Source of the DNA: Pseudoxanthomonas indica
GTDB taxonomy: Bacteria > Pseudomonadota > Gammaproteobacteria > Xanthomonadales > Xanthomonadaceae
Assembly (NCBI RefSeq): GCF_900167565.1
Contig: NZ_FUZV01000002.1
Span: forward strand, 1,178,001-1,242,000
Direction of reading: 5' to 3'
Length of the DNA: 64,000 bases
Part shown: positions 1-9,539 of the stretch, piece after piece
Layout: every line of letters begins with the position of its first letter
Numbering within the stretch: position 1 is the stretch's first letter
The notes under the pieces: generated by a model
The model's database searches: none
What the model was told of the DNA's origin: nothing
The model's input: the letters and a program-made list of their open reading frames with translations, nothing else
Translations under genes and position numbers: made by a program

Positions 1-1
1 G

Positions 2-787
2 CTGGTGGCGGCGCAGATGACCGGCGTGGCACGGGTGTTCAAACTCGGCGGTGCGCAGGCGATTGCCGCGATGGCCTATGGCAGTGACAGCGTGCCGCGT
101 TGCGACAAGTTGTTCGGACCGGGCAACAGCTATGTCACCGAGGCCAAGCAGCAGGTCGCGCAGGGCGGTCGCGTCGCCATCGACATGCCGGCCGGCCCTT
201 CGGAAGTGCTGGTGATTGCCGATGACGGCGCCGATGCCGCCTTCGTCGCGGCGGATCTGCTGTCGCAGGCCGAACATGGGCCGGATTCGCAGGTGCTGCT
301 GCTGTCCGATTCGGCGGACCTGTTGACCCGCGTCGAGCAGGCGTTGTCCGAACAACTGCGGCAATTGTCGCGGTCGGAGATTGCCGCACAGGCGCTTGAG
401 AAATCGCGGCTGATCCAGGTCGCCGCGCTCGATGACGCCTTTGCAATCAGCAATACCTACGCGCCCGAGCACCTGATTCTGGCGCTGCGCGAGCCGCGCA
501 ACTGGCTGGAAAAAGTGGAAGCAGCAGGCTCGGTGTTCCTGGGCGATTACACGCCCGAGGCGCTGGGTGACTACTGCAGCGGCACCAACCATGTCCTGCC
601 CACGGCAGGCGCCGCGCGCGCCTACAGCGGTGTGAGTGTGGCGAGCTTCCAGAACTTCGTCAGCGTGCAGGCCGCCAGTCGGGCCGGCATCGCGGCGATC
701 GGCGAATGCGCGCTGACCCTGGCGCGCGCCGAAGGTCTGGACGCGCACGCCAACGCCGTGGCTTTGCGGCTGGAGGCAGCGGCATGA
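2..787 (+). CDS. hisD: Histidinol dehydrogenase, 5'-truncated by window edge
   Basis: Catalyses the last two steps of histidine synthesis (L-histidinol to L-histidine, NAD+ and zinc dependent). Only the C-terminal ~261 residues are present, and the reading frame is open to the first base. Family landmarks seen: the [10 protein letters not shown] loop, [13 protein letters not shown] (zinc ligands Q and H), the catalytic APEHL Glu-His pair, [14 protein letters not shown] (zinc Asp) and [10 protein letters not shown] near the end (fourth zinc ligand His). The stop overlaps the hisC start (ATGA). First gene of the his operon visible here; hisG would be expected to the left, outside the window. 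Identity is secure. Confidence 0.97.
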   Translation: MVAAQMTGVARVFKLGGAQAIAAMAYGSDSVPRCDKLFGPGNSYVTEAKQQVAQGGRVAIDMPAGPSEVLVIADDGADAAFVAADLLSQAEHGPDSQVLLLSDSADLLTRVEQALSEQLRQLSRSEIAAQALEKSRLIQVAALDDAFAISNTYAPEHLILALREPRNWLEKVEAAGSVFLGDYTPEALGDYCSGTNHVLPTAGAARAYSGVSVASFQNFVSVQAASRAGIAAIGECALTLARAEGLDAHANAVALRLEAAA

Positions 788-1878
788 GCAGCCTCGAAGC
801 GAATCCATTGGATCTGGTACGCCCCGACCTGCGTGGCTTTGGCGGCTACAAGTCGGCGCGCACAGAGAGCCTGCGCGGTGATGTCTGGTTGAACGCCAAC
901 GAATCGGCGTGGGGCAACCCCGCCGACCCGCAGGCGCGCTGCCGGCGCTATCCGGATCCGCAGCCGCCGGCGCTGCGCCAGGCGCTGGCCAATCTCTACG
1001 CGTGCGCACCGGAGCAATTGCTGGTCGGCCGCGGCAGTGACGAAGCCATCGACCTGCTGGTGCGCGCCCTGTGCGTGCCCGGCCGCGATGGCGTGGTGAT
1101 CAGTTCGCCGGTGTTCGGCATGTACGCGGTGTCGGCGCGGCTGCAGGACGCTCGCGTGATTGACGTGCCGCTGGTGGATGCAGCGGCCGGCTTCCTGCCC
1201 GACCTGCCCACACTGGCCAGGGCGGCGCGCGAGCAGGGCGCGAAAATCGTCTTCCTGTGCTCGCCCGGCAATCCGACCGGCCATGCCTGCTGCCTGCAGG
1301 AGATTGCCGCACTTGCCGATGCCTTGGCCGGCCAGGCCTTGCTGGTGGTCGACGAGGCATACGTGGAGTTTTCCGATGTGCCATCGGCCACCGCATTGCT
1401 GGGCCAGCACCGCAACCTGGCCGTGCTGCGCACGCTGTCGAAAGCACATGCGCTGGCGGCGGCGCGCATCGGCGTGGTGATCGCCGATCCCGAACTGATC
1501 AGCGTGCTGCGCGCCTGCCAGGCGCCGTATCCGATTCCCGCGCCGTGCTCGGATCTGGCCCTGGCCGGCTTGGGCGCCGAGGCGCTGGCGCAGACGGCGC
1601 GTCGTGTCGAAGTGGTGCGGCGCGAACGCGAGCGCATGCTGTACGGCCTGTCCACCCTGAGCGGCGTGCGCCGCGTGTATCCCTCGCAAGGCAATTACCT
1701 GTTGGTGCGCTTTGCCGATGCCGATGCCGCGTTCGCCGCCTTGCTGGCCACCGGCGTGGTGGTGCGGGATCAACGGGCCGCGCCGCAACTGGGCGACGCG
1801 TTGCGGATCAGCATCGGCAGCCCGGAACAGAACGACCGTGTCCTTGACGCTTTGCGCCTGCAGGAGGCCGCGGCATGA
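784..1878 (+). CDS. hisC: Histidinol-phosphate aminotransferase
   Basis: PLP-dependent class I/II aminotransferase converting imidazole-acetol phosphate and glutamate to histidinol phosphate. 364 residues, normal for the family. Seen: [10 protein letters not shown] near the N-terminus, [18 protein letters not shown] (PLP Asp and Tyr) and the Schiff-base lysine at about residue 220 in [14 protein letters not shown]; the usual G of LAG is A here. The ATG at 784 is chosen because it overlaps the hisD stop and begins the homologous region; the frame is open further upstream, but that is inside hisD. Overlaps hisB by 4 bp, so translation is probably coupled. Confidence 0.96.
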   Translation: MSSLEANPLDLVRPDLRGFGGYKSARTESLRGDVWLNANESAWGNPADPQARCRRYPDPQPPALRQALANLYACAPEQLLVGRGSDEAIDLLVRALCVPGRDGVVISSPVFGMYAVSARLQDARVIDVPLVDAAAGFLPDLPTLARAAREQGAKIVFLCSPGNPTGHACCLQEIAALADALAGQALLVVDEAYVEFSDVPSATALLGQHRNLAVLRTLSKAHALAAARIGVVIADPELISVLRACQAPYPIPAPCSDLALAGLGAEALAQTARRVEVVRRERERMLYGLSTLSGVRRVYPSQGNYLLVRFADADAAFAALLATGVVVRDQRAAPQLGDALRISIGSPEQNDRVLDALRLQEAAA

Positions 1879-2948
1879 CCCCCATCCTTTTCATCGATCG
1901 CGACGGCACCCTGATTGAGGAACCGTCGGATTTCCAGATCGATGCCTACGACAAGATCCGCTTCGTGCGCGACTGCATCCCGGCATTGCTCAAGCTGCGT
2001 GATGCCGGCTACCAGTTCGTGATCGTCAGCAACCAGGACGGCCTGGGCAGCGAGGCCTATCCGCGCGCTTCCTTCGATGGCCCGAATGACTTGATGCTGC
2101 AGATATTCGAGAGCCAGGGCATCCGCTTCCGCGAGGTGCTGGTCGATTGCAGCTGGCCGCAGGAAAACGCGCCCACGCGCAAGCCCGGCATTGGCCTGGT
2201 GCTGCCGTACCTGCAGGATCGCAGCATCGACTGGTCGCGTTCGGCGATGGTCGGGGATCGGCCCACCGATGTGCAATTCGCCGACAACCTGCGCATCCGC
2301 GGCTTCCAGCTCAAGACCGAACAATTTGGCGGCGAGTGGGACTGGAACGGCATCGCCCACGAACTGGCCGATGCACCGCGTCGCGCGCAGGTGCGACGCG
2401 ACACCAAGGAAACGCGGATCCAGGTGGACGTGGATCTGGATCGGGTCGCCGAGCCGGTCATCCATACCGGTCTGCCGTTCTTCGATCACATGCTCGAACA
2501 AATCGGCAAGCACGGCGGCTTCGCCCTGAAAATCGACACCCAGGGCGACCTGCACATCGACGAGCACCACACGGTGGAAGACACCGGCCTGGCGTTGGGG
2601 CAGGCCTTGCGGCAGGCGTTGGGCGACAAGCGCGGCATTGGCCGCTATGGCTTCACCTTGCCGATGGATGAAACCCTGGCCAGCGCGGCGCTGGATTTCA
2701 GCGGGCGGCCGTACTTCGTGTTCGAAGGCGAGTTCCGCCGGGAGCGCGTGGGCGACCTGCCGACCGAGCTGGTGCCGCACTTCTTCCGTTCGCTCTGCGA
2801 CGCCGCCGGCCTGAACCTCAATCTGCGCGTGCACGGTGACAACGACCACCACAAGATCGAGGCGTCGTTCAAGGCGCTGGCGCGCGCGTTGCGTCAGGCC
2901 ATTCGTCGCGAGGGTGCGGAACTGCCTTCGACCAAGGGAGCGCTGTGA
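1875..2948 (+). CDS. hisB: Bifunctional histidinol-phosphatase / imidazoleglycerol-phosphate dehydratase
   Basis: 357 residues with two fused enzymes. The N-terminal HAD-type phosphatase (about 1-165) has [14 protein letters not shown] and VGDRPTD. The C-terminal dehydratase (about 170-357) has [24 protein letters not shown] and [10 protein letters not shown], the metal-binding HHxxE motifs. It performs steps 6 and 8 of histidine synthesis. In E. coli HisB the phosphatase half carries a Cys-x-His-x5-Cys-x-Cys zinc loop; the corresponding stretch here ([15 protein letters not shown]) keeps only one Cys, so this half probably does not bind zinc. Overlaps hisC and hisH by 4 bp each. Confidence 0.96.
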   Translation: MTPILFIDRDGTLIEEPSDFQIDAYDKIRFVRDCIPALLKLRDAGYQFVIVSNQDGLGSEAYPRASFDGPNDLMLQIFESQGIRFREVLVDCSWPQENAPTRKPGIGLVLPYLQDRSIDWSRSAMVGDRPTDVQFADNLRIRGFQLKTEQFGGEWDWNGIAHELADAPRRAQVRRDTKETRIQVDVDLDRVAEPVIHTGLPFFDHMLEQIGKHGGFALKIDTQGDLHIDEHHTVEDTGLALGQALRQALGDKRGIGRYGFTLPMDETLASAALDFSGRPYFVFEGEFRRERVGDLPTELVPHFFRSLCDAAGLNLNLRVHGDNDHHKIEASFKALARALRQAIRREGAELPSTKGAL

Positions 2949-3547
2949 TGCAGGTGGCCCTGGTCGATGCCGGTGGCGCCAACCTGGGCTCGGTGCGTTA
3001 TGCGCTGGAGCGCCTGGGTATCCAGGCGCAGCTGGTGCAGCGTGCCGAGCAGTTGGAGTCGGCCGAGCGCGTGATCCTGCCCGGTGTCAGCACCGCCGCC
3101 ACCGTGATGGCGCGCCTGCACGAGCTGGATCTGGTGCGGCCTTTGCGCCACCTGCGCGCGCCCTTGCTGGGCGTATGCGTGGGCATGCAGTTGTTGTTCG
3201 AGCATTCCGAGGAAGACGACACGCCCTGCCTGGGCCTGTTGCCGGGGCGCGTGCGCAAGCTGTCCGACACCATCGGCGTGCGCGTGCCGCACATGGGCTG
3301 GAACCAGTTGCAGCGGCTGCGCGAAAGTCCGCTGCTGCGCGGCATCGAGGCCGGTGATCATGCCTACTTCGTGCACAGCTACGCGGCCCCGGTCACCGAA
3401 GCCTGCGTGGCCAGCACCGAACACGGCTGCCAGTTCGCAGCGGTGGTCCAGCATGGGTCGATTGGCGGTGCGCAGTTCCATCCCGAGCGTTCGGCCGGCG
3501 TCGGCGCGCGCCTGCTGCAGAATTTCATTGAAACAGGATTGACTTGA
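2945..3547 (+). CDS. hisH: Imidazole glycerol phosphate synthase, glutaminase subunit
   Basis: Class I glutamine amidotransferase that supplies ammonia to HisF for closing the imidazole ring. 200 residues. The nucleophile Cys is at about residue 78 in [13 protein letters not shown], the oxyanion region is in ILPGVS, and the His/Glu pair is in GAQFHPERS near the C-terminus. All triad residues are intact. Overlaps the hisB stop by 4 bp and touches hisA by one base (TGATG), consistent with one polycistronic mRNA. Partner is HisF, encoded two genes downstream. Confidence 0.96.
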   Translation: MMQVALVDAGGANLGSVRYALERLGIQAQLVQRAEQLESAERVILPGVSTAATVMARLHELDLVRPLRHLRAPLLGVCVGMQLLFEHSEEDDTPCLGLLPGRVRKLSDTIGVRVPHMGWNQLQRLRESPLLRGIEAGDHAYFVHSYAAPVTEACVASTEHGCQFAAVVQHGSIGGAQFHPERSAGVGARLLQNFIETGLT

Positions 3548-4332
3548 TGTCCGTAGATGCATCCACGCTCGCGCCGACTGCCGTGCCGGCGCCGTCGCCT
3601 GCTTTCCAGCGGTACCCGGCCATCGACGTGCGCGGTGGCAGGGTCGTGCGGCTGGCGCAGGGCGACTACGCCCGCGAGACCCGCTACGGCGATGACCCGC
3701 AGGCGATCATCCGTGGCTATGCGGCGCAAGGCGCGAACTGGCTGCACCTGGTGGATCTGGATGCGGCGCGCGAAGGCGGTTACACGCTGGCCGCGCTGGT
3801 CGGCGACATCGTCGCCACCACCTCCCTGCGTGTGCAGACAGGTGGCGGTGTGCGCTCACGCGATGACGTTGCGAAAATCCTGGATGCCGGCGCCGCGCGC
3901 GTGGTGATTGGCTCGTTGGCGGTGCGCGAGCCGGCCACCGTCTTGGCCTGGCTGCATGAGTTTGGCGGCGAACGCATCACCGTGGCGCTGGACACGCGCC
4001 GCGACGAGGCCGGCATCTGGCAGTTGCCCGTGCATGGCTGGACCGAAAGCGCCGGCGAGGAATTGACGGCCATGGCGCGGCGCTATGCCGACGCGGGCCT
4101 GATCCATCTGCTGTGCACCGACATCGCCCGCGACGGCATGCTCGCCGGCCCCAACCTGGACCTCTATGCGCTGCTGCGCGACATCGCGCCGGGCCTGCAG
4201 GTGCAGGCTTCCGGCGGCGTGCGGGCGCTGGAGGACGTGCCCGCCGCGCGTGCGGCCGGCTGCGCCGGCATCGTACTCGGCCGCGCCTTGCTGGAAGGCC
4301 GCTTCAGCCTGCCGGAGGCGCTGGCATGTTGA
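3547..4332 (+). CDS. hisA: ProFAR isomerase (phosphoribosylformimino-5-aminoimidazole carboxamide ribotide isomerase)
   Basis: TIM-barrel isomerase, step 4 of histidine synthesis. About 261 residues. Catalytic Asp in [22 protein letters not shown] and CTDIARDGM (second catalytic Asp) are present, as is the phosphate-binding [11 protein letters not shown] repeat. The N-terminus is about 20 residues longer than usual (a Pro/Ala-rich stretch before the first strand). The ATG at 3547 overlaps the hisH TGA by one base; a TTG one codon upstream is less likely. Overlaps hisF by 7 bp. Confidence 0.95.
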   Translation: MSVDASTLAPTAVPAPSPAFQRYPAIDVRGGRVVRLAQGDYARETRYGDDPQAIIRGYAAQGANWLHLVDLDAAREGGYTLAALVGDIVATTSLRVQTGGGVRSRDDVAKILDAGAARVVIGSLAVREPATVLAWLHEFGGERITVALDTRRDEAGIWQLPVHGWTESAGEELTAMARRYADAGLIHLLCTDIARDGMLAGPNLDLYALLRDIAPGLQVQASGGVRALEDVPAARAAGCAGIVLGRALLEGRFSLPEALAC

Positions 4333-5102
4333 GCCGGCGCATCATTCCCTGCCTGGACGTACGCGAAGGCCGCGTAGTCAAGGGCGTGCGTTTCCGCGAT
4401 CACGTCGACATGGGCGACATCGTCGAACTGGCGCTGCGTTACCGCGATGCCGGCGCCGATGAGCTGGTGTTCTACGACATCAGCGCCAGCCCCGAAGGCC
4501 GCTCGGTGGACTACGCTTGGGTTGAGCGGGTGTCGCGCCTGCTCGACATCCCGTTCTGCGTGGCCGGCGGCATCCGCAATGTCGAGACCGCGCGTGCCGT
4601 GCTGCATGCCGGCGCGGACAAGATTTCGGTGAATACGCCCGCGCTGGAACGCCCCGCCTTGATTGGCGAACTGGCGCGCGAGTTTGGCGTGCAATGCGTG
4701 GTGGTCGGCATCGACTCGGTGCGCGAGGCCGACGGCGAATGGCGGGTGCGCCAATACACCGGCGACCCCGACAAGACCCGGGCGCTGCCAGTGCGGACGC
4801 TGGACTGGGTAGCCGAAGTGCAGCGACTGGGCGCTGGCGAAATCGTGCTCAACTGCATGGACAACGATGGCGTGCGCCGCGGCTATGATCTGGAGCAGCT
4901 GGGCGCGGTGCGCGCGATCTGCCGGGTGCCGCTGATTGCATCGGGCGGCGCGGGCGAACCGGAACACTTTGCCGACGCGTTCCAGCAGGCCGATGTCGAT
5001 GGCGCGCTGGCGGCGACGGTCTTCCACAGCGGACGCATCGCCATCGCCGATTTGAAGAACTATCTGCAAGGGCAGGGCATCGAGGTGCGACGTGTCGATT
5101 GA
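4326..5102 (+). CDS. hisF: Imidazole glycerol phosphate synthase, cyclase subunit
   Basis: TIM-barrel cyclase of the HisHF complex, making imidazole glycerol phosphate and AICAR. 258 residues, standard length. Seen: [18 protein letters not shown] with the first catalytic Asp, [44 protein letters not shown] containing the second catalytic Asp, and [12 protein letters not shown]. The start is taken at ATG 4326, inside the hisA end, because the core family sequence begins there; the open frame extends to 4113 but lies within hisA. Overlaps hisI by 11 bp. Confidence 0.96.
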   Translation: MLSRRIIPCLDVREGRVVKGVRFRDHVDMGDIVELALRYRDAGADELVFYDISASPEGRSVDYAWVERVSRLLDIPFCVAGGIRNVETARAVLHAGADKISVNTPALERPALIGELAREFGVQCVVVGIDSVREADGEWRVRQYTGDPDKTRALPVRTLDWVAEVQRLGAGEIVLNCMDNDGVRRGYDLEQLGAVRAICRVPLIASGGAGEPEHFADAFQQADVDGALAATVFHSGRIAIADLKNYLQGQGIEVRRVD

Positions 5103-5697
5103 TCCGGCCAGCATCGATTGGGATAAAGCCGACGGCCTGGTGCCGGCGATCATCCAGGACGCCGGCAACGGGCGCGTGCTGATGCTGGGCTACATGAATC
5201 GGCCAGCGCTAGAGCAGACCCTGGCCAGCGGCAGCGTGACGTTCTACAGCCGCAGCAAGCAGCGCCTGTGGACCAAAGGTGAGACCTCGGGGCATGTGCT
5301 GGAGCTGGTGTCGGTGGAAACCGACTGCGACAACGACGCCTTGCTGGTGCGCGCGGTGCCGCATGGGCCCACCTGTCACCTGCAACGTGCCAGTTGTTTC
5401 CCGCACGCGCGTGGCGATTTCCTGGCCGAACTGGATGCGCTGATTGCCACCCGCGAGCAGGAACGTCCGGCCGGCAGTTACACCACCCGCTTGTTTGAAG
5501 GCGGCGTTCGTCGTATCGCGCAGAAGGTGGGCGAAGAAGGCGTGGAAACCGCGCTGGCGGCCGTGGCCCAGGACGAAGACGCGCTGCTCGGCGAGAGCGC
5601 CGACCTGCTGTACCACCTGCTGGTGCTGCTGCGCAGCCGCGGGCTGTCGCTGGCGCAGGTGGTGGACGTGTTGGCGTTACGGCATAAGCCGGAGTAA
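5092..5697 (+). CDS. hisI: Bifunctional phosphoribosyl-AMP cyclohydrolase / phosphoribosyl-ATP pyrophosphatase
   Basis: Fusion HisIE, 201 residues, catalysing steps 2 and 3 of histidine synthesis. The cyclohydrolase half (about 1-115) contains [15 protein letters not shown], the metal-binding DCDND and CHLQRASCF. The pyrophosphatase half (about 118-201) contains [17 protein letters not shown], the metal-binding helix of the MazG-like fold. The start is a GTG inside the hisF 3' end. This is the last gene of the his operon; the next gene begins 143 bp downstream and has a different role. Confidence 0.95.
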   Translation: MSIDPASIDWDKADGLVPAIIQDAGNGRVLMLGYMNRPALEQTLASGSVTFYSRSKQRLWTKGETSGHVLELVSVETDCDNDALLVRAVPHGPTCHLQRASCFPHARGDFLAELDALIATREQERPAGSYTTRLFEGGVRRIAQKVGEEGVETALAAVAQDEDALLGESADLLYHLLVLLRSRGLSLAQVVDVLALRHKPE

Positions 5698-5840
5698 AGC
5701 AGTAGGCGGGCGGACGACTTGGTTGGCGCAAGGCAGGCCGGCACGTGCGTCGTCGGAATGGGCGCATTCTTGGATCCAATGCAGGTCGGCTTGGTCACCG
5801 GCTTGGCTTAGAATCCAGGCTCCTTGCCGGAGAGCCGCGC

Positions 5841-7427
5841 ATGCGCCAATTGCCCCTGTTGATTCTCCTGTCCGCGTTGGCCAGCCAAGCGTATGCACAG
5901 ACCCCGCGTTGCCCGACCGGATTTGTCTTCGAGGATCGCAATGGCAACGGCGAGCGAGACCCAGGCGAACGAGGTCTGCCCGGCATCGTGGTGTCAGACG
6001 GCCAGCGCATCGTCCGCAGCGATGCACAGGGGCGTTGGCAGTTGGAACCGGTGGATGGCCGCACGGTCTTCCTGATCAAACCCGCAGGCTACGACGTCGC
6101 CAACCGCCGCGATGGCCTGCCGGACATCTGGGTGCACCAGCAGCGCGAACAGGCTTTGCCGGCGCTGAAGTACGGCGGCATCACGCCGAGTGGGGCCGGT
6201 TGCCATGACTTCGCCCTGCGCCGCGTGAAGAAGGCCGGCAAGACGCTGGACGTGCTGGTGTTCTCCGACAGCCAGACCAAGTCGGTGCAGGACATCGACT
6301 ACTACTGGCGCGACATCGTCCAGCCGCTGGTGGGCAAGCATGGCGCGCGCTTCGGCATGACCCTGGGCGATATCGTCCACGACGATCTGTCGCTGTATCC
6401 CGAGATCCTGCGCACCACCATGTCGCTGGGCATTCCGTGGATGCATGTGCCGGGCAACCACGATCTGGACTTCGACGCGAGCAGCGACGAGGACTCATTG
6501 CGCACCTTCCGCCAGCATCTGGGGCCGGATACGTATGCGTGGGAAGAGGAGCAGATGGTCTTCGTCGGCCTGGACGATGTGATCTACCAGCCGGGCCAGA
6601 AGCCGGCCTACGTCGGCGGCCTGCGCGAAGATCAGTTCGAATTCCTGCAGGCGTATCTGCCGACCGTACCGCAGGACCGTCTGCTGGTGCTGGGCGTGCA
6701 CATCCCGTTCTTCTGGCCCGATGCTTCGCGGCCGACCTTCCGCGCCGCAGACCGCGAGCGCCTGTTCGCCCTGCTCAAGGACTTCCCCCATGTCCTGCTG
6801 CTGAGCGGGCATAGCCACACCCAGCGGCATTGGTATCACACCGCCGATACCGGCTGGCACGGTGCCAAACCATTGCACGAGTACAACGTGGGCGCGGCCT
6901 GTGGCGCGTTCTGGTCCGGCGCCAAAGATGCCGAGGGCATTCCGGATACGACGATGGCTGATGGCACGCCGAACGGCTACGCGCGGCTGCGGGTCAGCGG
7001 CAAGGGCAACCATCAAGTGAGCTGGCATGCCGCGCGTGACGCGACCGACAGCGGTATCGGCCTGCACGCGCCCAAGGTGCTGCGCCAAGGCGCGTATCCG
7101 GCGTTCGGCGTCTACGCCAATGTCTATATGGGCCAGGACGACAGCCGCGTGGAGTACCGCGTCGATGGCGGCGAGTGGAAGCCGATGCGCCAAGTCGGCC
7201 AACCGGATCCGCGCCTGCAGGTGGAAAACCTGCGCGATGATCTGGCGGACCACTTGCGCGGATACGACCGCTCGCCGGAAGCAGAACCGTCAGCGCATCT
7301 GTGGCGTGGTGCGTTGCCGACGGATCTGAGCGTGGGCGAGCATCGGGTGGAGGTGCGCACGCAGGATCCATGGCGGGGCGAGCTTACTTCCTCCGTGATG
7401 TATCGGTTGGAAGAGGCTGTGCCTTAA
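5841..7427 (+). CDS. Secreted calcineurin-like metallophosphoesterase
   Basis: 528 residues from ATG 5841, chosen because it opens a clear Sec signal peptide (hydrophobic LPLLILLSALASQAYA, cleavage near AYA-QT). Three parts are visible: an N-terminal beta domain with GFVFEDRNGNGERDPGE, like the metallophosphoesterase N-domain; a dinuclear-metal core with FSDSQ, GDIVHDD, GNHDLD, GVHIPFF and SGHSHTQ; and a C-terminal beta-rich domain. The core motifs of calcineurin-type phosphoesterases are all present. Substrate is unknown; the domain order suggests a periplasmic or outer-surface phosphodiesterase/phosphatase. It stands alone between the his operon and the accessory island, with no obvious operon partner. 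Confidence 0.88.
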   Translation: MRQLPLLILLSALASQAYAQTPRCPTGFVFEDRNGNGERDPGERGLPGIVVSDGQRIVRSDAQGRWQLEPVDGRTVFLIKPAGYDVANRRDGLPDIWVHQQREQALPALKYGGITPSGAGCHDFALRRVKKAGKTLDVLVFSDSQTKSVQDIDYYWRDIVQPLVGKHGARFGMTLGDIVHDDLSLYPEILRTTMSLGIPWMHVPGNHDLDFDASSDEDSLRTFRQHLGPDTYAWEEEQMVFVGLDDVIYQPGQKPAYVGGLREDQFEFLQAYLPTVPQDRLLVLGVHIPFFWPDASRPTFRAADRERLFALLKDFPHVLLLSGHSHTQRHWYHTADTGWHGAKPLHEYNVGAACGAFWSGAKDAEGIPDTTMADGTPNGYARLRVSGKGNHQVSWHAARDATDSGIGLHAPKVLRQGAYPAFGVYANVYMGQDDSRVEYRVDGGEWKPMRQVGQPDPRLQVENLRDDLADHLRGYDRSPEAEPSAHLWRGALPTDLSVGEHRVEVRTQDPWRGELTSSVMYRLEEAVP

Positions 7428-7501
7428 GAGAGGCCGTTTGATGGGGCTTGCAGCCGCATCCGACCTTGATTCTTGTGGTACTGGCGCGGCGGGTTTGCAA
7501 C

Positions 7502-7525
7502 GTCCGCTTTCGACCTTTGGCGGAC
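7502..7525. repeat. Palindromic GTCCGC...GCGGAC repeat, copy 1
   Basis: GTCCGC at 7502-7507 pairs with GCGGAC at 7520-7525 around a TTTCGACCTTTG loop. First and leftmost member of the repeat family that recurs through the island up to 14.6 kb; it lies just before the small lipoprotein gene. Confidence 0.6.
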
Positions 7526-7542
7526 TTATGGTAGCTAGGCGC

Positions 7543-7821
7543 ATGAAAGAACTCCGCAGATTTCTTCTCGGCATTGCAATGATCGCACTGGCCGCTTGCG
7601 CATCTGGCCCTGGCATCCGCGGCCACCTATCGGCTCAGCAGGTAGAAGAATTCATGGAGCGCGGGCTTGTCGCGCGGATATTTGCGGGTCATGACAGGAT
7701 TGTCGTCACGATGGATAGCGGCGACATGTACACCGCCAGACTTCCAGACATGGATAAGCTTGCGACGTACGCCAGGCACCGCGAGTCCATTGGCAAGCCT
7801 ATCATCTATGAGATGGAGTAG
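7543..7821 (+). CDS. Small putative lipoprotein, unknown function
   Basis: 92 residues from ATG 7543, preferred over upstream ATGs (7528 and earlier) because it directly precedes a lipoprotein signal: two basic residues, a hydrophobic stretch LLGIAMIALAAC and a lipobox Cys at about residue 20. The mature part (about 70 residues) has charged and hydrophobic alternation, e.g. RIFAGHDRIVVTMDSGDMY, suggesting a small beta domain. No family recognised. First gene of the accessory island, 115 bp after the phosphoesterase and preceded by a palindromic repeat. Confidence 0.55.
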   Translation: MKELRRFLLGIAMIALAACASGPGIRGHLSAQQVEEFMERGLVARIFAGHDRIVVTMDSGDMYTARLPDMDKLATYARHRESIGKPIIYEME

Positions 7822-7904
7822 ATGCAGGACTTCTGGCGTGGACCTAACAACACCATAGGGCATCGGATTGTCAGCGGACATCCCACCGATGTCTCACGTA
7901 ACCC

Positions 7905-8186
7905 ATGACAAACACGAGCAAGGCTTCGATGGAATCTAAGTTGACCCTCATCCTGGAAGAGATGCGGATGCAGCCCGAAGCGGGTGGAGGACTGCCTGTT
8001 CATATGCAATTGCTGAGCGAACAGTTGCGCGACATCGAAGAATGGATCGACGTGAGGGAGTTTGGTGTAGCGTACGAATCGATGGTTGCACTATTGGAGG
8101 CCTGCCCATTCCGAGTTTCAGGAAAAGCTGCGGTATGTCTCTTGGAGGCTGGTCTCGTCTTTGGGTTCAAGAGCAGTAGAGACTAG
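7905..8186 (+). CDS. Small acidic helical protein, possible MafI-like immunity protein
   Basis: 93 residues, acidic and predicted mostly helical. The pattern LSEQLRDIEEWIDVREFGVA followed by ALLEACPF resembles MafI-type immunity proteins, which protect against polymorphic toxins, but this is a remote, by-eye similarity. ATG 7905 and the ATG at 7929 are both possible starts. It ends 47 bp before the first attC-like site, so it looks like the last gene of a cassette. No cognate toxin gene is next to it. Confidence 0.45.
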   Translation: MTNTSKASMESKLTLILEEMRMQPEAGGGLPVHMQLLSEQLRDIEEWIDVREFGVAYESMVALLEACPFRVSGKAAVCLLEAGLVFGFKSSRD

Positions 8187-8233
8187 GTCGAGTCGGAATT
8201 CCGGCAACTCTGCTTGCGGTTTCGGGGCGGGCC

Positions 8234-8292
8234 GTCTAACAAATCACTCAGGCCGACGCCGCTTCGCGTCGCGGCTAAATTCAGGCGTTAGG
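8234..8292 (+). other. attC-like recombination site A
   Basis: About 59 bp imperfect palindrome. The left core CTAAC (8236-8240) is complementary to the right core GTTAG (8287-8291, continuing as GTTAGG). Inner arms GGCCGACGC and GCGTCGCGGC flank the loop. The linkers ATCACTCA and AAATTCAGG are the usual asymmetric parts of an attC site. The best-preserved of the five; a gene starts 9 bp after it. Confidence 0.75.
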
Positions 8293-8300
8293 TGCCGCAG

Positions 8301-8784
8301 ATGCAATGGTCGCAACTGAAAAAGAGACTTGAGACTGAGTTCGCCGAGGAGCTACGCGGCCGTGTGGCTGTGCATGTAACTCGGCACCATGAGCGCTCTC
8401 GCTCGGGACGCGGTTGGATCACTGTCGATGGACACGAGATGGCCAACTTCCTGCGACTGGTCTGTCTACTACCCAAATCCCGACCATCGTCCATCGTATA
8501 AGGACGCCTTGGCGGCCTACGGCGAGTTGCGAGCCTGGGACTTCAAGGAGGCATGTTGGTCCTTGGTACACGACGGTGTTGCTCCAGCGCTTGCTTCGGG
8601 AGAGCCGCTGCGTATGACGCTGGCGGTCATGCACCGCAATGTCGGCAAGCGGCGACTGGTGCAACTGGCGTCGGATGAGCAGTTGCACCCGTTGGTACGT
8701 CACTTTGTGCAGCTTCGGCTCGACTCATATGGGGCGACACTTGACCACTCATTCAAGCCGAACCCGCTTTGCGGGTCGGATTGA
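8301..8784 (+). pseudogene. Frameshifted SF0329-family-like protein
   Basis: Two overlapping frames give the halves of one protein. From ATG 8301: MQWSQLKKRLETEFAEEL, then ...RSRSGRGWITVDGHEMANF. Another frame continues from about 8450 with CDWSVYYPNPDHRPSYKDAL and later WDFKEACWSLVHD, AVMHRNVGKRRLVQL and HPLVRHFVQLRLDSYG. I recall this N- and C-terminal pattern from SF0329-type cassette-borne proteins of unknown function. Joining them needs one base fewer (or two more) near 8440-8460. Either a real inactivating frameshift or a sequencing error. It fills the cassette between attC sites A and B, and its frame runs into site B. Confidence 0.6.
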
Positions 8785-8797
8785 TTCGGGCGTTGGT
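8740..8797 (+). other. attC-like recombination site B (degenerate left core)
   Basis: Inner arms CCGAACCCGC and GCGGGTCGG around a TTT loop are complementary except for one unpaired A, like the extrahelical base of attC sites. CATTCAAGCC and TTGATTCGGGCGTTGG give the outer linkers and a GTTGG right core; the left core is decayed (TGACC). Lies at the 3' end of the SF0329-like pseudogene. Confidence 0.6.
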
Positions 8798-9203
8798 AGA
8801 TGCAGGGTCTTGGGGAGCCAGTACGACATCTCGGAGCCTTTGGAGAATGGAGGCCCCAGCATGGGTACGAGGAAGGGAAGATTCGTCCGATTCGTCGGAG
8901 TCGTACTTAAAAATGTAGGCGGCGCCGAGATATGCGGGGTGTGCATGTCCGCTTCCGACCCAAGGCGGACATTGCGTAGACCCACGCACCGCGCTGTGCC
9001 GTTGACGGGTCGCGATGTGGTGTGCCCTAATTCCTCCTGATCGACAGCCCACAGGGCGTCCAGAAGAGGCTTTCATGTTGGAGCTTGTAACCATCCGATA
9101 ACCGCACTCCGATCGCTTTTGGTTGGGCGGTTACTAGTATGCGAATCCGTAGGTGGGCACGACGTGTCCGCCGGTTTTTGTCTATTCCGGATGATTCCAA
9201 CAA
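8798..9203. other. Non-coding interval between cassettes
   Basis: About 400 bp with no convincing gene on either strand; short open frames here have no recognisable composition or start signal. It contains one palindromic ATGTCCGC...GCGGACAT repeat (8945-8972). Part of it may be the decayed remains of an older cassette. Confidence 0.5.
8945..8972. repeat. Palindromic GTCCGC...GCGGAC repeat, copy 2
   Basis: ATGTCCGC (8945-8952) and GCGGACAT (8965-8972) form a perfect 8-bp inverted repeat around TTCCGACCCAAG. Confidence 0.65.
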
Positions 9204-9461
9204 ATGAACATCTCCAGATCGGAGCAGCGGGCACTTCATGTGCTCGCCAAGGGCGGGGCTATTGTCCACGGTCGAAATGAGTCAGGTCGCATCGCAGCGG
9301 TCGAATGCCGCACGGTCGATGGCTATGTACTCGCAGACTGCACGCTCGAGGTCTTCAAGAAGCTCAAGTCCAAGCGCCTCATAAGCTCAATGTCCGGCAA
9401 GCCCTATCGCATTAATGCGGCGGGGCTTAAAGCGGTTCGACCGCAGCTCGACAACCGTTAG
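9204..9461 (+). CDS. yjhX: YjhX/TopAI-family toxin
   Basis: 85 residues, full length for the YjhX family (UPF0386). Diagnostic stretches: [18 protein letters not shown] at the start, [23 protein letters not shown] and the terminal [19 protein letters not shown]. In E. coli YjhX (TopAI) inhibits DNA topoisomerase I and is neutralised by YjhQ, an acetyltransferase-fold protein encoded directly downstream. Here a GNAT protein follows at 78 bp in the same orientation, matching that arrangement. Located within the cassette array. Identity is strong; toxicity is inferred from the family. Confidence 0.88.
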   Translation: MNISRSEQRALHVLAKGGAIVHGRNESGRIAAVECRTVDGYVLADCTLEVFKKLKSKRLISSMSGKPYRINAAGLKAVRPQLDNR

Positions 9462-9539
9462 CCATCACCTCCGGCCATATGTCGGCGTGAGGATGCGCGA
9501 TCAGCGCAGGCGCCGCGGCCACTTTCGGGAAACATTTCC

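Noticed and set aside
622..1788. Long open frame on the minus strand opposite hisC
   Set aside because: Low-complexity His/Gln/Gly/Arg translation of GC-rich coding DNA; hisC on the plus strand has all its motifs.
7839..7850. CTAAC at 7839-7848 as a further attC left core
   Set aside because: No matching right core or inner stem follows.
8753..9094. 113-codon minus-strand frame in the gap after attC-like site B
   Set aside because: Runs through an attC-like site and a palindromic repeat; composition is not gene-like.
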